The position numbers and the translations under genes were made by a program. Shown in pieces: positions 12,147 through 26,495 of a stretch of 64,000 bases of DNA. Every line of letters starts with the position of its first letter. Position 1 is the first letter of the stretch. This DNA comes from Arion vulgaris (taxonomy: Eukaryota > Mollusca > Gastropoda > Stylommatophora > Arionidae), in NCBI GenBank assembly GCA_020796225.1, contig CM036765.1:6420805-6484804 (forward strand), given 5' to 3'. A model generated the notes under the pieces. The model saw nothing but the letters and a program-made list of their open reading frames with translations, was not told the DNA's origin and did no database searches.

Positions 12147-15100
12147 ATAAAGATGAATGGAATTGTATATATATCTGTCCCAATTGTTTGAAGATATCTG
12201 GACATCCTACGGACTTGAAATTTGGCAAGAGGGTAGCTTCCATAGATGGAAAGATAGAAAAATTATAAAACTGGACTATTTGTTCATTTATATAACCATA
12301 TTCTAACTTAAAGCAAATGTTCATGTACAGAAATCGCAGAATAAATGTATCCATGTTTAACGTTCCGATCACATGATACGCCAGCAGCACACGAATACGA
12401 ACATATTTATTGGTATTTCAACGTCCGGTGGCTGAATGCATTACATTCTCGGCTGCTATTTTGGAGACCCATGTTCAATTCACGGGAAGGACAACTAATT
12501 TTTTTAACATTTTATTTTTATTAACACATTTGATCACTTTTTTTAAATTGGTATTTCAACATGTCTGACAATGATTAACAGAAATTTCATTGCAACAATA
12601 TAGTTGACTGAATAAATTCAATTTGCCAATTGTTATTTGTCAACCTTCACAGGAATTCTATTGTATCAGGTTTTACTGGCAATCAGAATGAAGGACATTT
12701 TAATCTTATGTGATAAACCGACAAAGTTTTCCCAACTTGCATGGAAAGAAAGCATTTTGTTTTTAATGGTAAAGAAGACGATTTTGAGGTCGCAGTGCAT
12801 GTTTCTTTAATGTTTGGGACTTTACAACTAGATTTAAACTAAATTCCCCATGCGAAGAACAGGTAAAACTGCTAGTTCATGTATAAATGTTTTTTTTGTT
12901 TAGCATAATTACAAAATTAATTATTGTTCTTACTCCAAATATCTTGTTCTTATTTTCCAGCAAACAAGTCACCTGTTATCCTCTGTTGTGGAGCAAAGAA
13001 TGTGGGAAAATCTACTTTCAACCGCATGCTTATCAACACAGCTTTAAAAAGGTATCATTAATTTAAATGTTTTTTATGAATCTGTAAGAATGCTTTGCAT
13101 TTCGTAAGATATGGTAGTCAAAGGAGATCAAAGCAAACACAAAGCTGTGAATCTTTCAATTAAATATGAAGTCAGTGCTGTTCTAGTGAAAAAAGCACAG
13201 GGTGGGCATAGAAGCAGTAGAATAGTTACAAAATAAAACACAATTGCAAAAGTGGGAAGAATGTGTTCATGGGATGACTAAAAATGATGAAAACCTGGAA
13301 AATAGTTTGTATTCTTGACATCAGATTGACCTTAAAACCAGCGGAGTAAAATATGGTGCCATGAATTTAGGGCACTCGCGGTCACCACTCTGGACATCGC
13401 TGCCTCAGACCCTCCAAATAAGCCTGTCGTATCGGACTTGGATAGTTTGTTTGTCTTGATGATCCTTCAGTATATGTTGGCGGGAGTCATAGCAGGCCTA
13501 ACTATGCTGGGTGGACTGAATGTGCGAGAAGCAGGATCGGGTCCCCATAAGTTCACAGCACAGAACCCACCAGCGAATGGTAAATTCTCTGGCTGCAACC
13601 AACCTATTAGCCAGTTATAGGTCAAATGGCAGTTCTCTCTCTTCCTTAAGAACATCTTACTTGTCTTCTACTTCTATAATATTTTCCTCAAGTATATGAT
13701 AATTAAACATTCACTTTGGTGTCCAATGAGCACACCAGTTTGGGTCGATTCTGAGCGCATACCGCTGAAATCACACAGGAGAGTATGACAACTCATAACA
13801 GACCCAGTAAGTCATTTCTCATCAGCAGAGAACTGCAACTGACTAAAGAGCACACTTAAAAAAAAGATGTTTTAATATATATTTTTTAAGATATATATAT
13901 ATATATGAGGAACTTATGGAGAGAACAAGACAGATTCCAGTGGAGCAAAAGGTTAAAAAAGATGCTGGCGCTGGATGGGACACACTTTGCGAAAACCTGA
14001 GAGGAATATAACAAGAAGGGTCCTTTTCCTGGAACCGCAAGACAGCGAAAGAAGGGAGGCCGAGAGATACATGGAGACGAGAGTTGGAGGCAGAGATCAA
14101 CAATATAAAGAAGAGCTGGAGGGTGCTGCAGGAGATGGCGCTCTGTCCTGGGCAACTCAATCAATCTACTCCATGGAATTGAGTCCGATATTTCTTGCCT
14201 CTCTCAGCAAAGTTCGTTTCAGGGTTTCTCTAGGGCAACCTCTCTTTCTTGAACCCTGTGCCTCCCATGTCAATGCCTACTTTGGTATTCTTTGATCATT
14301 TCTTCTCAAGGTATGTCCAACATTTCTTCTTCTTATAACAGTTGTTACTAGCGGTTGACCAAACATTTGATCACTTCTCCTAAATTTGTCCCATTTGTTC
14401 ATTATTTTTGCACACATCTATTTTCAAATGCATTCAACTTGCTTTCTATATATTTAGTAATTTTCCAATTCTTGCTGGCATATGTTGGGATTGATACAAC
14501 ATTTGAGTTGAAAAATACCAGAAATGGAATGTGGTTTTTTTCCCTTCTTATTTTTATAAATTGTTTCATTTCTTGTATTGATAATAATAGTAATCATCTG
14601 TTTGTTTCTATTTCAGCGTTGGAGTTGTTGCTTACCTCGAGTGTGATGTGGGTCAGACAGAGTTCTCTCCACCAGCAACCTTGTCTCTTCATATCCTGAA
14701 GCAGCCAATCCTTGGTTTGTCACTTTGTTGTTTGCTCTATAAAGCTTTATGTGTTGAACTCCAGATCAAAATTACAGATATGAATCATACATGTATATTA
14801 TTATTAAGAGTTCTGCAGAGCTATCACTAGCATATATACAGTAGTGAATGCTGGAAAATGACCCAACACATAATACACAATGTAGAGACATTTCAGAATA
14901 AATGTTTAAGAAGAATCCTGCACATTTTCTGGCCAAATACCATAACAAATGAGGAGCTTTTGAAATGGACTGTGCATCCATGGAGTTCATTATTAAGAGA
15001 CGAAGATGGTGTGGTGGACATGTATGTGAACAGGGTTGGCTAGAGAGCTCTAGATAGACAGCGATGGAAGAAACTCTGGAGATAGAGTTGAAGGAGTGCC

Positions 15101-18100
15101 GCCTGACGTGGGAGACGGTTGGTATAAAGGCAGCAGAATGGCAACAGTGGAAGCCTTATGTGTCAATCGGGACACGAAGAGGATATAGATAGAATAGATC
15201 ACTAACATATGACAAGTGAGTCATGAGCTATAGATATTCAAACATCAGCCTTCGGAGACAACATAGGTGTAGTTTTTCAGAAGGGTGCTGAAAATTCCAT
15301 GACCTGCTTAACTGAACAAAAGGTCAACATTTATGAGGAAGTTTCTAGTTGTTAGAATGGTGACTGATAATGAGGATGATAACATGCTAGTGACTGCATG
15401 CTCGGGATTGATGATGACTGCTTGTGATGTATTCTTCTTCGAACGCTCCATATCGACCACTTGTTAACCACTCTTTGTGATTTGTATTTAATCCAAGCCT
15501 AAGAGCGATTGTACATTGTGCGTTATGCACATACAAGTAGACCAGCACATCCAATTTCTGCTACGCTTGTTATTTACTAGGATAGCTTCCTTAGGCCCCT
15601 ACCTCAGTCGTCTCTTACAACATGCCTTGTAGGTCGCAGTTTTACTATTCTTTGTTCCTTCAGAGCCTCATGGTGTATTTATCTATTCCTTGTTCTTGTC
15701 CATAAATGTATTTCTTGCTCACAATTTCCTTTCAAGAGTGATGAAATCTGTTATACTAACTTTTGTTATGGTATTTCTGTGGTTTAAAAAAAAATTATGT
15801 TCTCTTTTTCAGAGCCACCGTTTTGTCATCAGAAACATGCAACAAAGTAAGTTTGTACAGATAAAAAGTTAGTACAGATAAAATAAAGAAAACAGTTACC
15901 CATGTCCAATGGTAGTTGTATATTTTGTAACTGTCCATAGTATAATAACATTACTATAATAGAATGGGGGTTTTCAAGCGGAAAACCATGTTATGGCCAG
16001 GTCCCTCTCCGCAGTAATGGCGTGTCACCTGCCAAGAGTATTGAACAAAGCTCAAACTATGTAGCTCCCGCAAATATTCCTAGATATCTCTGGAACAAAA
16101 ATGCACTTGTAGACAGCATGGCCAGGATTCGAACTTTCGACTCACAAGACAAGGGCTTATTCACAGAAACCAGTCGCCCCCAAACACTGTAATATAGTAA
16201 GAAAATTCACTGAAGCTACAAATAAGAATGAGAAAATATGCAGTATTTTGAGCATATAAAGAGATGCGATGGGTTGGGGAAGCCCATTTTGAAAGAAGGC
16301 ATCCTGGCAAAGGGAGGACCACAGAGAAGATGGATTTAGGATGTATCTGATGAAATAGATCTATCCAGAAAAAACTCAAAATCAAAGAAAACTGTCTGAT
16401 GCTACAAATAGGAAAGAGGAAATTGAAGTCTTTTGGACATATAAAAAGACACTGGATAAAAGGGCTGGAGAAGACCATCATTGAAGGTGGTATCCCGACA
16501 AAGAGGAGAAAAGGAAGACCACGGACATGATGTGTCCAGGATGTTAGTGATGGTATGAGCATGACCGCCTCAGAGTCGGGACATCTGGCATATGAGAGAG
16601 AAAAATTCAGAAGGACTGTTGAGATGGCAACGTTTTGCTCAGGACGTAACCATTTGATGATGAGCTGAATGTCTACATACTCTTGCAATAGGATAAGGCA
16701 GACTAGCCAGACGGGAAATTTAAAATTCCTGTTTAATGGGGCTGGTTTTGTAGATGTTTTTGATAGAAATTGTGTCTTATTTCCTAGAATATTTACCTGG
16801 GCCTGTCTGCCTTATGTTATCGAAGGCTACATGCAGGTTAAGGCAATACAACAAACTGCAAAATTTCATATTCTATTTCAGAATGGTGTTTTATGGGGAA
16901 ACAACTCCTAGCTATGACCCAAGTCTCTACGTCAAATGTCTGAAGTTCATCATTGAGGCATACCAGGAGTTGGACCCCATGTTACCTCTAGTAGTCAATA
17001 CTATGGGATTTCCTGAAGGTATACAATCTTGTCCATTATAAAACTGTATTTAATAATTGGTTTGATTGGACCATCATCATCATTGCACTTCGGTGAGTTA
17101 CCATGTGTGCTCCAATCTATTTCTTACACTGGAAGGTCTCAGTGGCAGTGCACAAACTCCATAACACTAGCAAAGGTCCCCAATGTAATTTAGAGGATGG
17201 GTAGATATTTTTTAATGGATTTTTCAGCCTGTTTTCTTGTTTTGAACTGCCTATAATAAACTAGTGGCAATTCAAAAGTTCTTTTATACAGTGGTTCTTT
17301 TATGTGCTCATATTGAACACTGGACCTATGTTTTATCGTCCATCTCTGATAGGACTAGGAGCTCGATCTCACCTACACTGAGATCAGGGACCTCTGGAAA
17401 AATATCTTGATGGCTCCAGGAGGGAGCGAACCGAGTACTTATAGGAACGAGAGGCAAGCACCTAATTTCTACGCCTCAGAGACCTACGCTGTACAGGCGC
17501 AATATTCGCCCTCAGGCAGTTAGTAGAAAGGACTGTCAAATCTGACAAACACCTACTGTTGATTTGTAGATCTGGAAAAAGCGTTCGACCACGTGGATAG
17601 GCACAAGTTGTGGAAAATACTAATAACCTATGGGGTTAATGACCACCTAATCAACCGTTGCAAGAGCATTTATACTGACAGCCAATGTACGATTAGAACA
17701 AAACAGGATTATCAGAAAAGTTTCACATAGGGTCAGGAGTAAGACAAGGTTGCGATATCCCGCTGCTGTTTATCGCATATATTGACCACATTTGTAAAAT
17801 AGCTAAAGCAGCGATGGAAACAACCTCGGAGAGCTCTTAAATGAATTTCTTTTTACAGACGATCAGGCAATTATATCAACAACAGAAGAACAGCTACAAT
17901 AACATCAACAGACTCCAGTTAGCATGTAATGAATACAACATGAGAATAAACATCGACAAAACAGAAGTAATGACATTCGCCAGAGAGGAAAGCACTACCA
18001 ATATCTCTATTGACAATCGCCCACTAAATCAAGTAAAAGACTTCACATACCTGGGAGCATTTTTTCAGCAAACGGAAGAATAACTAATGAAATTCAACAC

Positions 18101-21100
18101 AGATGCAACAAAGCAAATCAAATGATAGGGCAAATGGTGCAAATTTTAAGATGCAAACACGTAACCATGAACACAAAAAGAGCAATGTTCAACACAATCT
18201 TTCTCCCTACATTATGTTACCAGTGCCAGACCTGGACGCTGACAACAAATGATAGAAGAAACTAGTTACAATAGAGATAAAGTGTCTACGCAAAATGCTG
18301 GGTATAACAAGTAGAGACCGGTTGAGAAATGAAGACATCAGGAAAAAGTGGGTACAACATCAGTACTAGACTTCATCAAGAAACAACAAATTAAATGGTC
18401 GGCCACGTAAGCAGATTACCATCAGAAGTGCACCTCAAAGAGCAATGCTGCTCCGATACAATGGGTACAAAGCAAAAGATGGACCTCAGAGATAACAGAG
18501 GCGACAAAAGAGACTATTTACAAAGCGCATACTATGGCCAGTTTTAGAAATCTCTTCTTGACCTGACGCTGTGAGGCAAACAGGATTCGAGAAAGAAGAG
18601 ACCCCTATGTATTTAATGAACATTTTGAAGCCAGCTACACCTCAGTTTTAGTTGTATCCCATATTCCCCCTCCCCATAAATAAAGTAGACCATTCCTATG
18701 TTTGAACCTACATCCTCATAACTGAGTGGCTGGTGCTGTATTCACTAAGTACTGTCAATACTGTTGACCAATTATTCCACTATCATTCTTGAGAACCATG
18801 AGTGTAGTGGCAAGTTCACTTGTTTCATAGACAAGTGTTCGCAGGTTCACAATCAAGATGTGGAGTCAGATTTATTCTAACTGCAAACAGTTCTCAGATC
18901 TACGCTGGATTGATGTTGTTCTTCTTCTTTGCGATCGCTATTTTGATGATTATACCATTAGATGGGTTTTTATGATGAAGTCTGGAGCTCATCTCTGGTG
19001 CCATATAGTGTTGATTGTAGGTCAGCATTCCTATCTAGGATACAGGGGAGTCTTGCAGGACATGTTCTGTGGTATGAATTGATGTTGATCACCCCACTCA
19101 TCCTGCACCATTGATTAAAGAAAGTGATCAGTCACTGTTTTAACATTGCGGGCAGCATGTCTTTCCATAATTGCTTCGTTGAAGGAAATAGCAGTTATGA
19201 CAATAACCAACATACTCTTGCATTAAGTGCACGAGACAGTCTCCAGCGCACCGACAACTAGCCATTTCTTCTTCTTCACCTTTCAATTCCCAAAGGTCTT
19301 CAACAAACTTCTTCCTCTCTCTTGCCATTCTTTCCATGTTTTACCTATCCTTTAATATCAGTCTCAAGTTATCTTTCCAGGTATGTTTAGGTCTTTCCCT
19401 GTGTATTCCAAAGCAGTGCCTGTCTTGCAATGCTTCCGGTCTGTCTTCTCAATGTGTGTTCCAGTCAGCATTTCTTCCTTAACTCTTTCTTCACTGGTAT
19501 CTGCTTAGTTCTTTCTCTGAGTTCCTCGTTCGTAAAAAAAAAGACTAGCTGTTTGCCATTTAATTCACAACACGACCACAGTGAGCATAAGCAAAAAAAA
19601 TGCTATATAAAATTTACAGCTCATAGTGTTGCAATAACTCAGTAGCTGTTTGATGAAGCTGGGTCCCACAAGTCCAAACATGAGAAAAATGTGCAAGCAC
19701 ATGCACTGAGGATCAAACAGAAACTTCTAGGTCTAGATGCTCTGCCTGTTTTTCCACTTCACTGGCCAGATACATTCTCAAAGAAAGTACCGGCCTAACA
19801 CTATAATTCCCCAATTTACCTACCATATGGTATAAAAATATACAAGAGTCGACTGATGTTGGACCTAGGTAAGCTACCCTAGTAAATAAAATGCATCGCA
19901 GAAATCGGATATGCTGGCCTACTTGTGGGTGCATAACTGGGACAAAGTACAATCACTCTTAAGCTCACATCACATACAAATCACACAGGGTGGTTAACAA
20001 GTGGTCGATATGGAGTGTTCGTAGAAGAAGAATATAAACAATTTGTTACTTTACAATGCTATGCTATTCTTCCTTGTTCAAACACATAAACATCATCTCT
20101 TTCCATTCCCAGGTGTCGGTGTGATGTTGCTGATTGACACAATTCATCTTGTGAAACCTGATATTGTTGTACAGATCGAGAGCTTCAACAAAGCAGCAAA
20201 CCTGCCTCCAGTAACCCATGAGTTTGTGGCCCTGGAAGAAGGATGGATGTGCAACAAAACCCCAGTACTTAACATTTTTGCACAGCTTTTTCACTCCTTG
20301 GTCCCTTTAAGATCTGCAGATGATTCTCCTCCTCCATACATGAATCTCTCTTTAAGTCCACATGTCGTTATTTTGTTTATACAAAATGATTGTCCATTGA
20401 GGGGCACATGGGTGTCGTTGGCAATGAAAGAGCAGACATGCTGGTTGGCTCTGTCACTATATCAGTGGGCAAGCCACGGATATAGCTGATATTTTGAGTA
20501 GAGTATGACCGCAAAGAAGATTTTCATTTAAACCAATCCACGTCAACTGCTAGATTGCAGGAGCTGGTTTTGACGATTGGAGAAGCAAGAAATAACAGGT
20601 ATATACGTAGACTCATCAATCAAACTAATACGGTCAGTCGTTGGACGCTGTTGGGGATATAGCGAAGGAGATCGGAGCACCTATGGACATGTCCGGAGTG
20701 CAATGAAGATATTCCTAACTGAAACTGATTGTCCAGTCCAAGTATTTGAAGATTTAAAATCTTACAACAAAGCGCAGAATCTTTCAATCAAATGTGAAGT
20801 CAGTGCTGTTCTATGACTCCGAAACATGGAAGACAACAAAAGAAACCACCAGAAAACTACAGACCTTCATAAATGGATGTTTACGTTGATAAGATTACTG
20901 AACGAAGAACTCAGAGAAAGAACTAAGCAGATACCAGTGGAGAAAGAGCTAAGAAAGAGATGCTGGCGATGGATATGACACACATTGAGAAGACCGACCG
21001 AAGCATGCAAGGCAGGTAATGTTTTTGGAACCCGAGGAAAGACGAGTTGGGGAAGGCCTATATATGCCTGTAGAAGAGAGCTGGAAACGATTTAAAAGGA

Positions 21101-24100
21101 TAGGTAAAACATGGAAAGAATTGGAAGGGATGGCAGGAAAGAGGAAGAGCTGGAAGAAGTTTGCTGAAGACATGTACTCTATTGGGAGTTGGAAGAAGAA
21201 AATCTTGCATCATCCTAAAAGATGACCACACGTTTATGCTTTGTCAGAAACTTGAAGTACAGAATCATGGAGGAAGGCTGTACAGTAGCAATCAAGTAGT
21301 ATCATGTCCCTTGCGGAACATTGCTTTCATCACAGTCCGCCTGAAAAACTGTCCCACCTACTCCAGCCCTACGTTCAAGGTTTATTTGATGTTCTGCTGC
21401 CACCTTCGTCTTAGTCGATACCTGCCTCGCTCTCGAAGAACCATACCTTCCATTATCGTTCTCTCCAAACCACTGTGACGTATAACATGGCCAAAATATT
21501 TCATCTTCCGGGACATGATGTTATTTATGAACCAATTCTCTTCGATATGCAGGTCTTGTAAGAACGATACAATTGCAGTACAATATTAAATTAAGCAAGG
21601 GGTGATGGAATAACTTAAAGAGAAGTAGTTGATAGAGAAGATAAAAATGCAATATTTGACGCATACAAAAACGACAGAATTGTCTCAAGAAATCTATAAT
21701 GGGCTGTCATGTGAGAGAGAGAGAAAAACTGAAGCAAAAATGAGTGCAGATGTCATAGATGCATTGAGTATGGCTGAAGCAGTTTCTGAACATCTCATGC
21801 AGGATGGTCACAACATTTAGAGCTGCTGTCAGGGGAGCCAAGTTCTGATAGAGACAAAGCTAGATGATGATACGAACCCGTTTTCATACCATGATGTCTA
21901 TTTGGGAATACAGTGTTGGATTCATATATTTCATTAACCATTAGTAAACAATGGGTGATGGAATCAATATAGCATCAACCACCTTTACTTCCCAGTGCTA
22001 CCCAATTGAGGTTGTAACCTACCAGCTAGCCCCATTGTTAAGGTAACAATGCACCCAAACATCTCATTGACAGTTAAACAACAAATAGATCAACAGCATT
22101 TTCATGCCTACTTTGTGTTACCAGTGCCAAACATACACAATGAGTAAAGTAGAATGCTACATGTGTAATGCGATGCCTACGAAAAGTTGCCAATACCAGA
22201 AAAGACAGTCAGTTGTATTTGAAAAAATCTTGAATTAAAGGTACAAGTAGGACTGAGCAATCAGATGTACATGGATGGCAATGAGAGAGCATACAGGCTG
22301 GCTGGCTCTGCAACCGTATCAGAGAATCAGTCAATGGATAGAGCTGATATTCTGAACGCCTTCATAGAGTGTGGCCTCAAAGCGAATTTTCATCTAAAGC
22401 TATCCACATCAACTTCTAGATTACAAGAGCTTAGATTGAAAATTGTAGTGGTGAGAAAGTGAAAAGACACGAAGGGCTGGAAAAGACCATCATGGAAGGA
22501 TGCATACCTACCAAGAGGAAGACCACAGATAAGATGGATTCAGGATGTAACTGATGGTTTCAACATTATGGCTGCTGAGCTGGGACAACTGGCCTATGAG
22601 AGAGAGAAATTCCTGAGGACTGTTGTGGTTGCAAAGTTCTTCTCAGTACAAGCTATTTGATGATGATGAGTGGTGAAAATAACGGGACAACATGTATATG
22701 AGTAGGCTCATCAATCAACATTGAACTGGTACGGTGAGTCACTGAATGCTGTTTGAGATATTGCGAAGAAGCTCAGAGCACCTATGGACATGTCTGAGGC
22801 AATGAATTCCAAATGGAAACTGCTGATGTTATCAGATTCAAATGAAATGCACAGTCAATTCTGTTTGCTGGAAAAATAGTCATGCAATATCACGCAACCT
22901 CAGACTGTATCAAATAGTGAAAGAAACATGTAGTAAAATCTCTGGAGGCTATAGAAATATGGTTTTACGCAAGAATGCTAAGAATCCAATGGACTGCTGA
23001 AATTACAAATGTAGATGTATTGAAATTCAGGTCAAGTGGAAGACAACAGTCCTGCTTTGGAGAAAACTAACTTCTGATTTTCAGATTTAATCATTCGGTA
23101 TTTAATGAAATCTCACCCTTCCCATCATATCTTGACCTTGAGACCACAAAAATAACTATCCCTCAAACTGACTGTCCAAATAGCACTCCCTCCGCAAGAA
23201 CTACCTCACCATTGTCCACACTGGTTACAGCATGGATATATTTTATAATGTATACAAAATTGGCCACACTAGGAGACTGCTTATAGAAATATCAAGACAT
23301 AAAACCTGGACATCTACTGTTCGTTTCAGAAGTGACATCATACAAGTCTCACCACTTCATGCAATGAAAATCATGGCATATCCTTTACAGGATGTTACCA
23401 TTAACCACAGTAAACGAGTCATTGATTTTCTAGGCACCACTTATACGCTCAATAGTTTGCCATTGTTTTCTGAACAGTGATGTCTATTTTTACCGTCGTA
23501 AAATTAACTGGAACAAATTTGCTTCTAAACACCGCCGCAGAGTTTGAACCAGATACTCTTGGGTTGTGATCGAGCTCACTACCACTTGGCCACGGACGCC
23601 CACTTCCTACCAACACAACATTACCTTTGACTACAAACCTGTTACTGTATACATTTGATTTTATCCCATATTTGTTTTTTCTCATTTATTTAAAGATTTC
23701 AGCCCACATATTTTCAAAAGATGTGTGGTATTTGATAACCAATGATGTTGAACTCTCTGTGGCCACATTATTTCCAGCCCACTCCCCCATTTCAGTGTCA
23801 AACCAAGAAACAGTATATCATTGATGTCCCCAAGCAACTTTCCAATCTCCTAAACAGAATATCCTTTATGTCCCCAGGCCACTTTGCAACCCTAAATACA
23901 GAATATCATTGATGTCCCGAAGCCACTTTCCAATCTCCTGGAAAAACAATATCACTTATGTTCCCAGGAGCCACTTTCCAATCTCCTCGAAAAACAATAT
24001 CACTTATGTTCCCAGGAGCCACTTTCCAATCGCCTCGAAAAACAATATCACTTATGTTCCCAGGAGCCACTTTCCAATCTCCTCGAAACACAGAATATCC

Positions 24101-26464
24101 TTTATGTCCCGAAGCCAATCTCCTCGAAACACAGAATATCCTTTATGTCCCCAATCCACTTTCCAATCTCCTCGAAATAAACAGAACAACATGCATGCTA
24201 AATCTTCCATGCCATAACAGGACAGTACTCGCCATTTCTGGATATCGCCTACCTGTTGTCTTCAACCTGAACATGTCTGGTAGGTCACAAGCTGCTGGCC
24301 AGTTTCCTTGTACCTCTTACAGCATTCAACAATATATTATTCCCCCCCATCCCAATTCCGAAATCAAGAAGGATCGGTGGAGGTTCTTTCCCAAGGTAGA
24401 TCATTTCTTTTCACTGGCTGTCTTTTCTTCCTTCTTGTTCTATTCTTTATAACATATTTTGATAAGAGTTCAGCATATCATGTATTTTTGTTTTAGTAGC
24501 TAGCATTCATACATTGTATGATGGTTTAATTACAGGAATATGTGCTATGATTTTGTTTATACATTATTGCATGAGATACAATTGTCTTCTCTTTTTCTCT
24601 TCCAACATTTAAGGTTTGAACCTGCATTGTTTCTCTATCAGACCACAGCATCATTAACTCTGTCCACGCTCTTCTCCGCACACTGCGCCATAGAGTTGCT
24701 TCCCTTATAACAAGTCTTTCTAGTTTTACTTATACTACTTTTTAACCTTGTTATTCTATTAAGTTGTCCAGTTTTTTTCAATTTAGTATATTCTTCTTCT
24801 TCTGCATCTTCAGATTGGAATTTCGGGTTCTATAATAAAGGCAGCCGTCTGCCTCAGATTATCAGCCACGCTATACAGTTTGTCTTGGACGCTGGTGTAA
24901 GTGGGCCACCTCTTTCTTCTCAAGTCTGCATACTGGGGGCAGTTCTGTAGGATATAATTCCTATGATTTCTGCTTCCTGTTTGTGCCGACCTCTTCCCGC
25001 AGTAAGTTGTGGCCACCCTCGTGATGGAAGGTCTGACATTCTTACTGCGTGGCTAAATCTCTGAGGCAGATTGGAGACCGTAGAATCTGTTATACCATTC
25101 CTCATTGTGAGGGGTCATTGCATCATGTTATGCGCCTTACGGCCTGGTGCATCCATTTTCTGCAAGCATTTGTTTCGGGTTAGCATTCCCTTAAAATTTA
25201 ATATATAATAATATATATATATATATGTTTATTTATTGTCAAGTAGTTAGGATTTTGTTTTACCTCCTTGAATTAACTGTTTAAAAATTGAGGAAATATC
25301 TCAGCGTGGAAAGAGTTAACTTAATTGACTATGGTTTGCATCTGCATTGTTTTTCTATCAATCATCATCATCAAGGTGTGTCCTGAGCCTAGCCCTGCAC
25401 TGGCAGGGTTGGGATCGGCTAGTCTCTCTTAGGAGGGGCGAAAAGTGAAAATTAATAGCCTGCTGATGACCCTCAGAACACACGTCAACCCCACCTAAAG
25501 TCATCAGATCACAGCAACATTAATTTAATGGACTATGGTTTGAATCTGCATTGTTTTTCTAACAGTCGACAAACCACAGCACCAGTAATTTAAATGGCTG
25601 TTGTTCACTTCTTCAATGTTTCTTTGCAGTAGTAGGTTTCAGAAAACTAGGAATCTTTTCGTTGTCCTTCTGTAAATCATCAGGTCACAATACCATAAGC
25701 TTCAAATAACAACACAGTTTACTTCCTCATTCTTCTGTCGGTCATCAGACCACAGTAGCTTCAGTGAACTATCTTCATTAACTCCATGTTGACCAAATGC
25801 CACACTACCTTGCTTTGGGTTAGACACCTTTTTACCAGAAGCCACACTAAAGGGCGTTTTTTTATTCTAAAAACAAGTTGCTTGTAAAAGCATGACTTTT
25901 GCTCTGGTCCGGTAAGAGTTAACCATCTTCCTCAATCTTCTGTCTGCCCAATCACTTCATGTTTCAAGGAACTTCTTTCGCTTGTTCTTTACTACCAATT
26001 TTAATCACTCTTGTGATATGTTTGATCTTTGCCAAGAACGTGTATATGTTGTACATTGGTTTGGTAGGCTCCTAAACACATAGACTTCTACATGTTTAGG
26101 ACATGTGCATCCGATTTTAGCCAAACCTCCTTAGTCTCCTCTTACGACATGCATGGCAGGTAACAGTGGTTTTATTCTTTACACCCCAAATTTGGACCCC
26201 AGTCTTGGGCGATTTCAAGGAACTAAGATTCACTACCTCATACTACAATTCATTTGTTACTCATATAGACTGGGGTGATACAACAATTCATTTGTAACTC
26301 ATGTAGGCTTAGGTGATACAATTCATTTGTAACTCATGTAGGCTTGGGTAATACTAAAATTCATTTGTAACTTGTAAGCTTTAGGGTGTTGATACAATAC
26401 AGTTTTAGTTCACACAGCCTTTGGGGGAACTACAATACATTTATAGCTGACTGTCTTGGATGGA

Positions 26465-26495
<31 letters not shown>

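Larger units (their letters stand above)
24600..25790. repeat. degenerate tandem repeat around MITE-2
   Basis: Units containing GGTTTGAATCTGCATTGTTT followed by CTATCAGACCACAGCA recur near 24612, 25330, 25540 and, more weakly, to 25790. MITE-2 at 24654-25319 sits inside one unit. The stretch 25360-25505 is otherwise unexplained. Confidence 0.55.

Noticed and set aside
13438..13655. Hydrophobic small ORF as a possible membrane peptide gene
   Set aside because: It lies deep in NOL9 intron 4, with no splice partner and an equally long antisense frame.
23906..24452. Repetitive open frames on both strands
   Set aside because: They arise from the 48-bp minisatellite and carry no recognisable domain.
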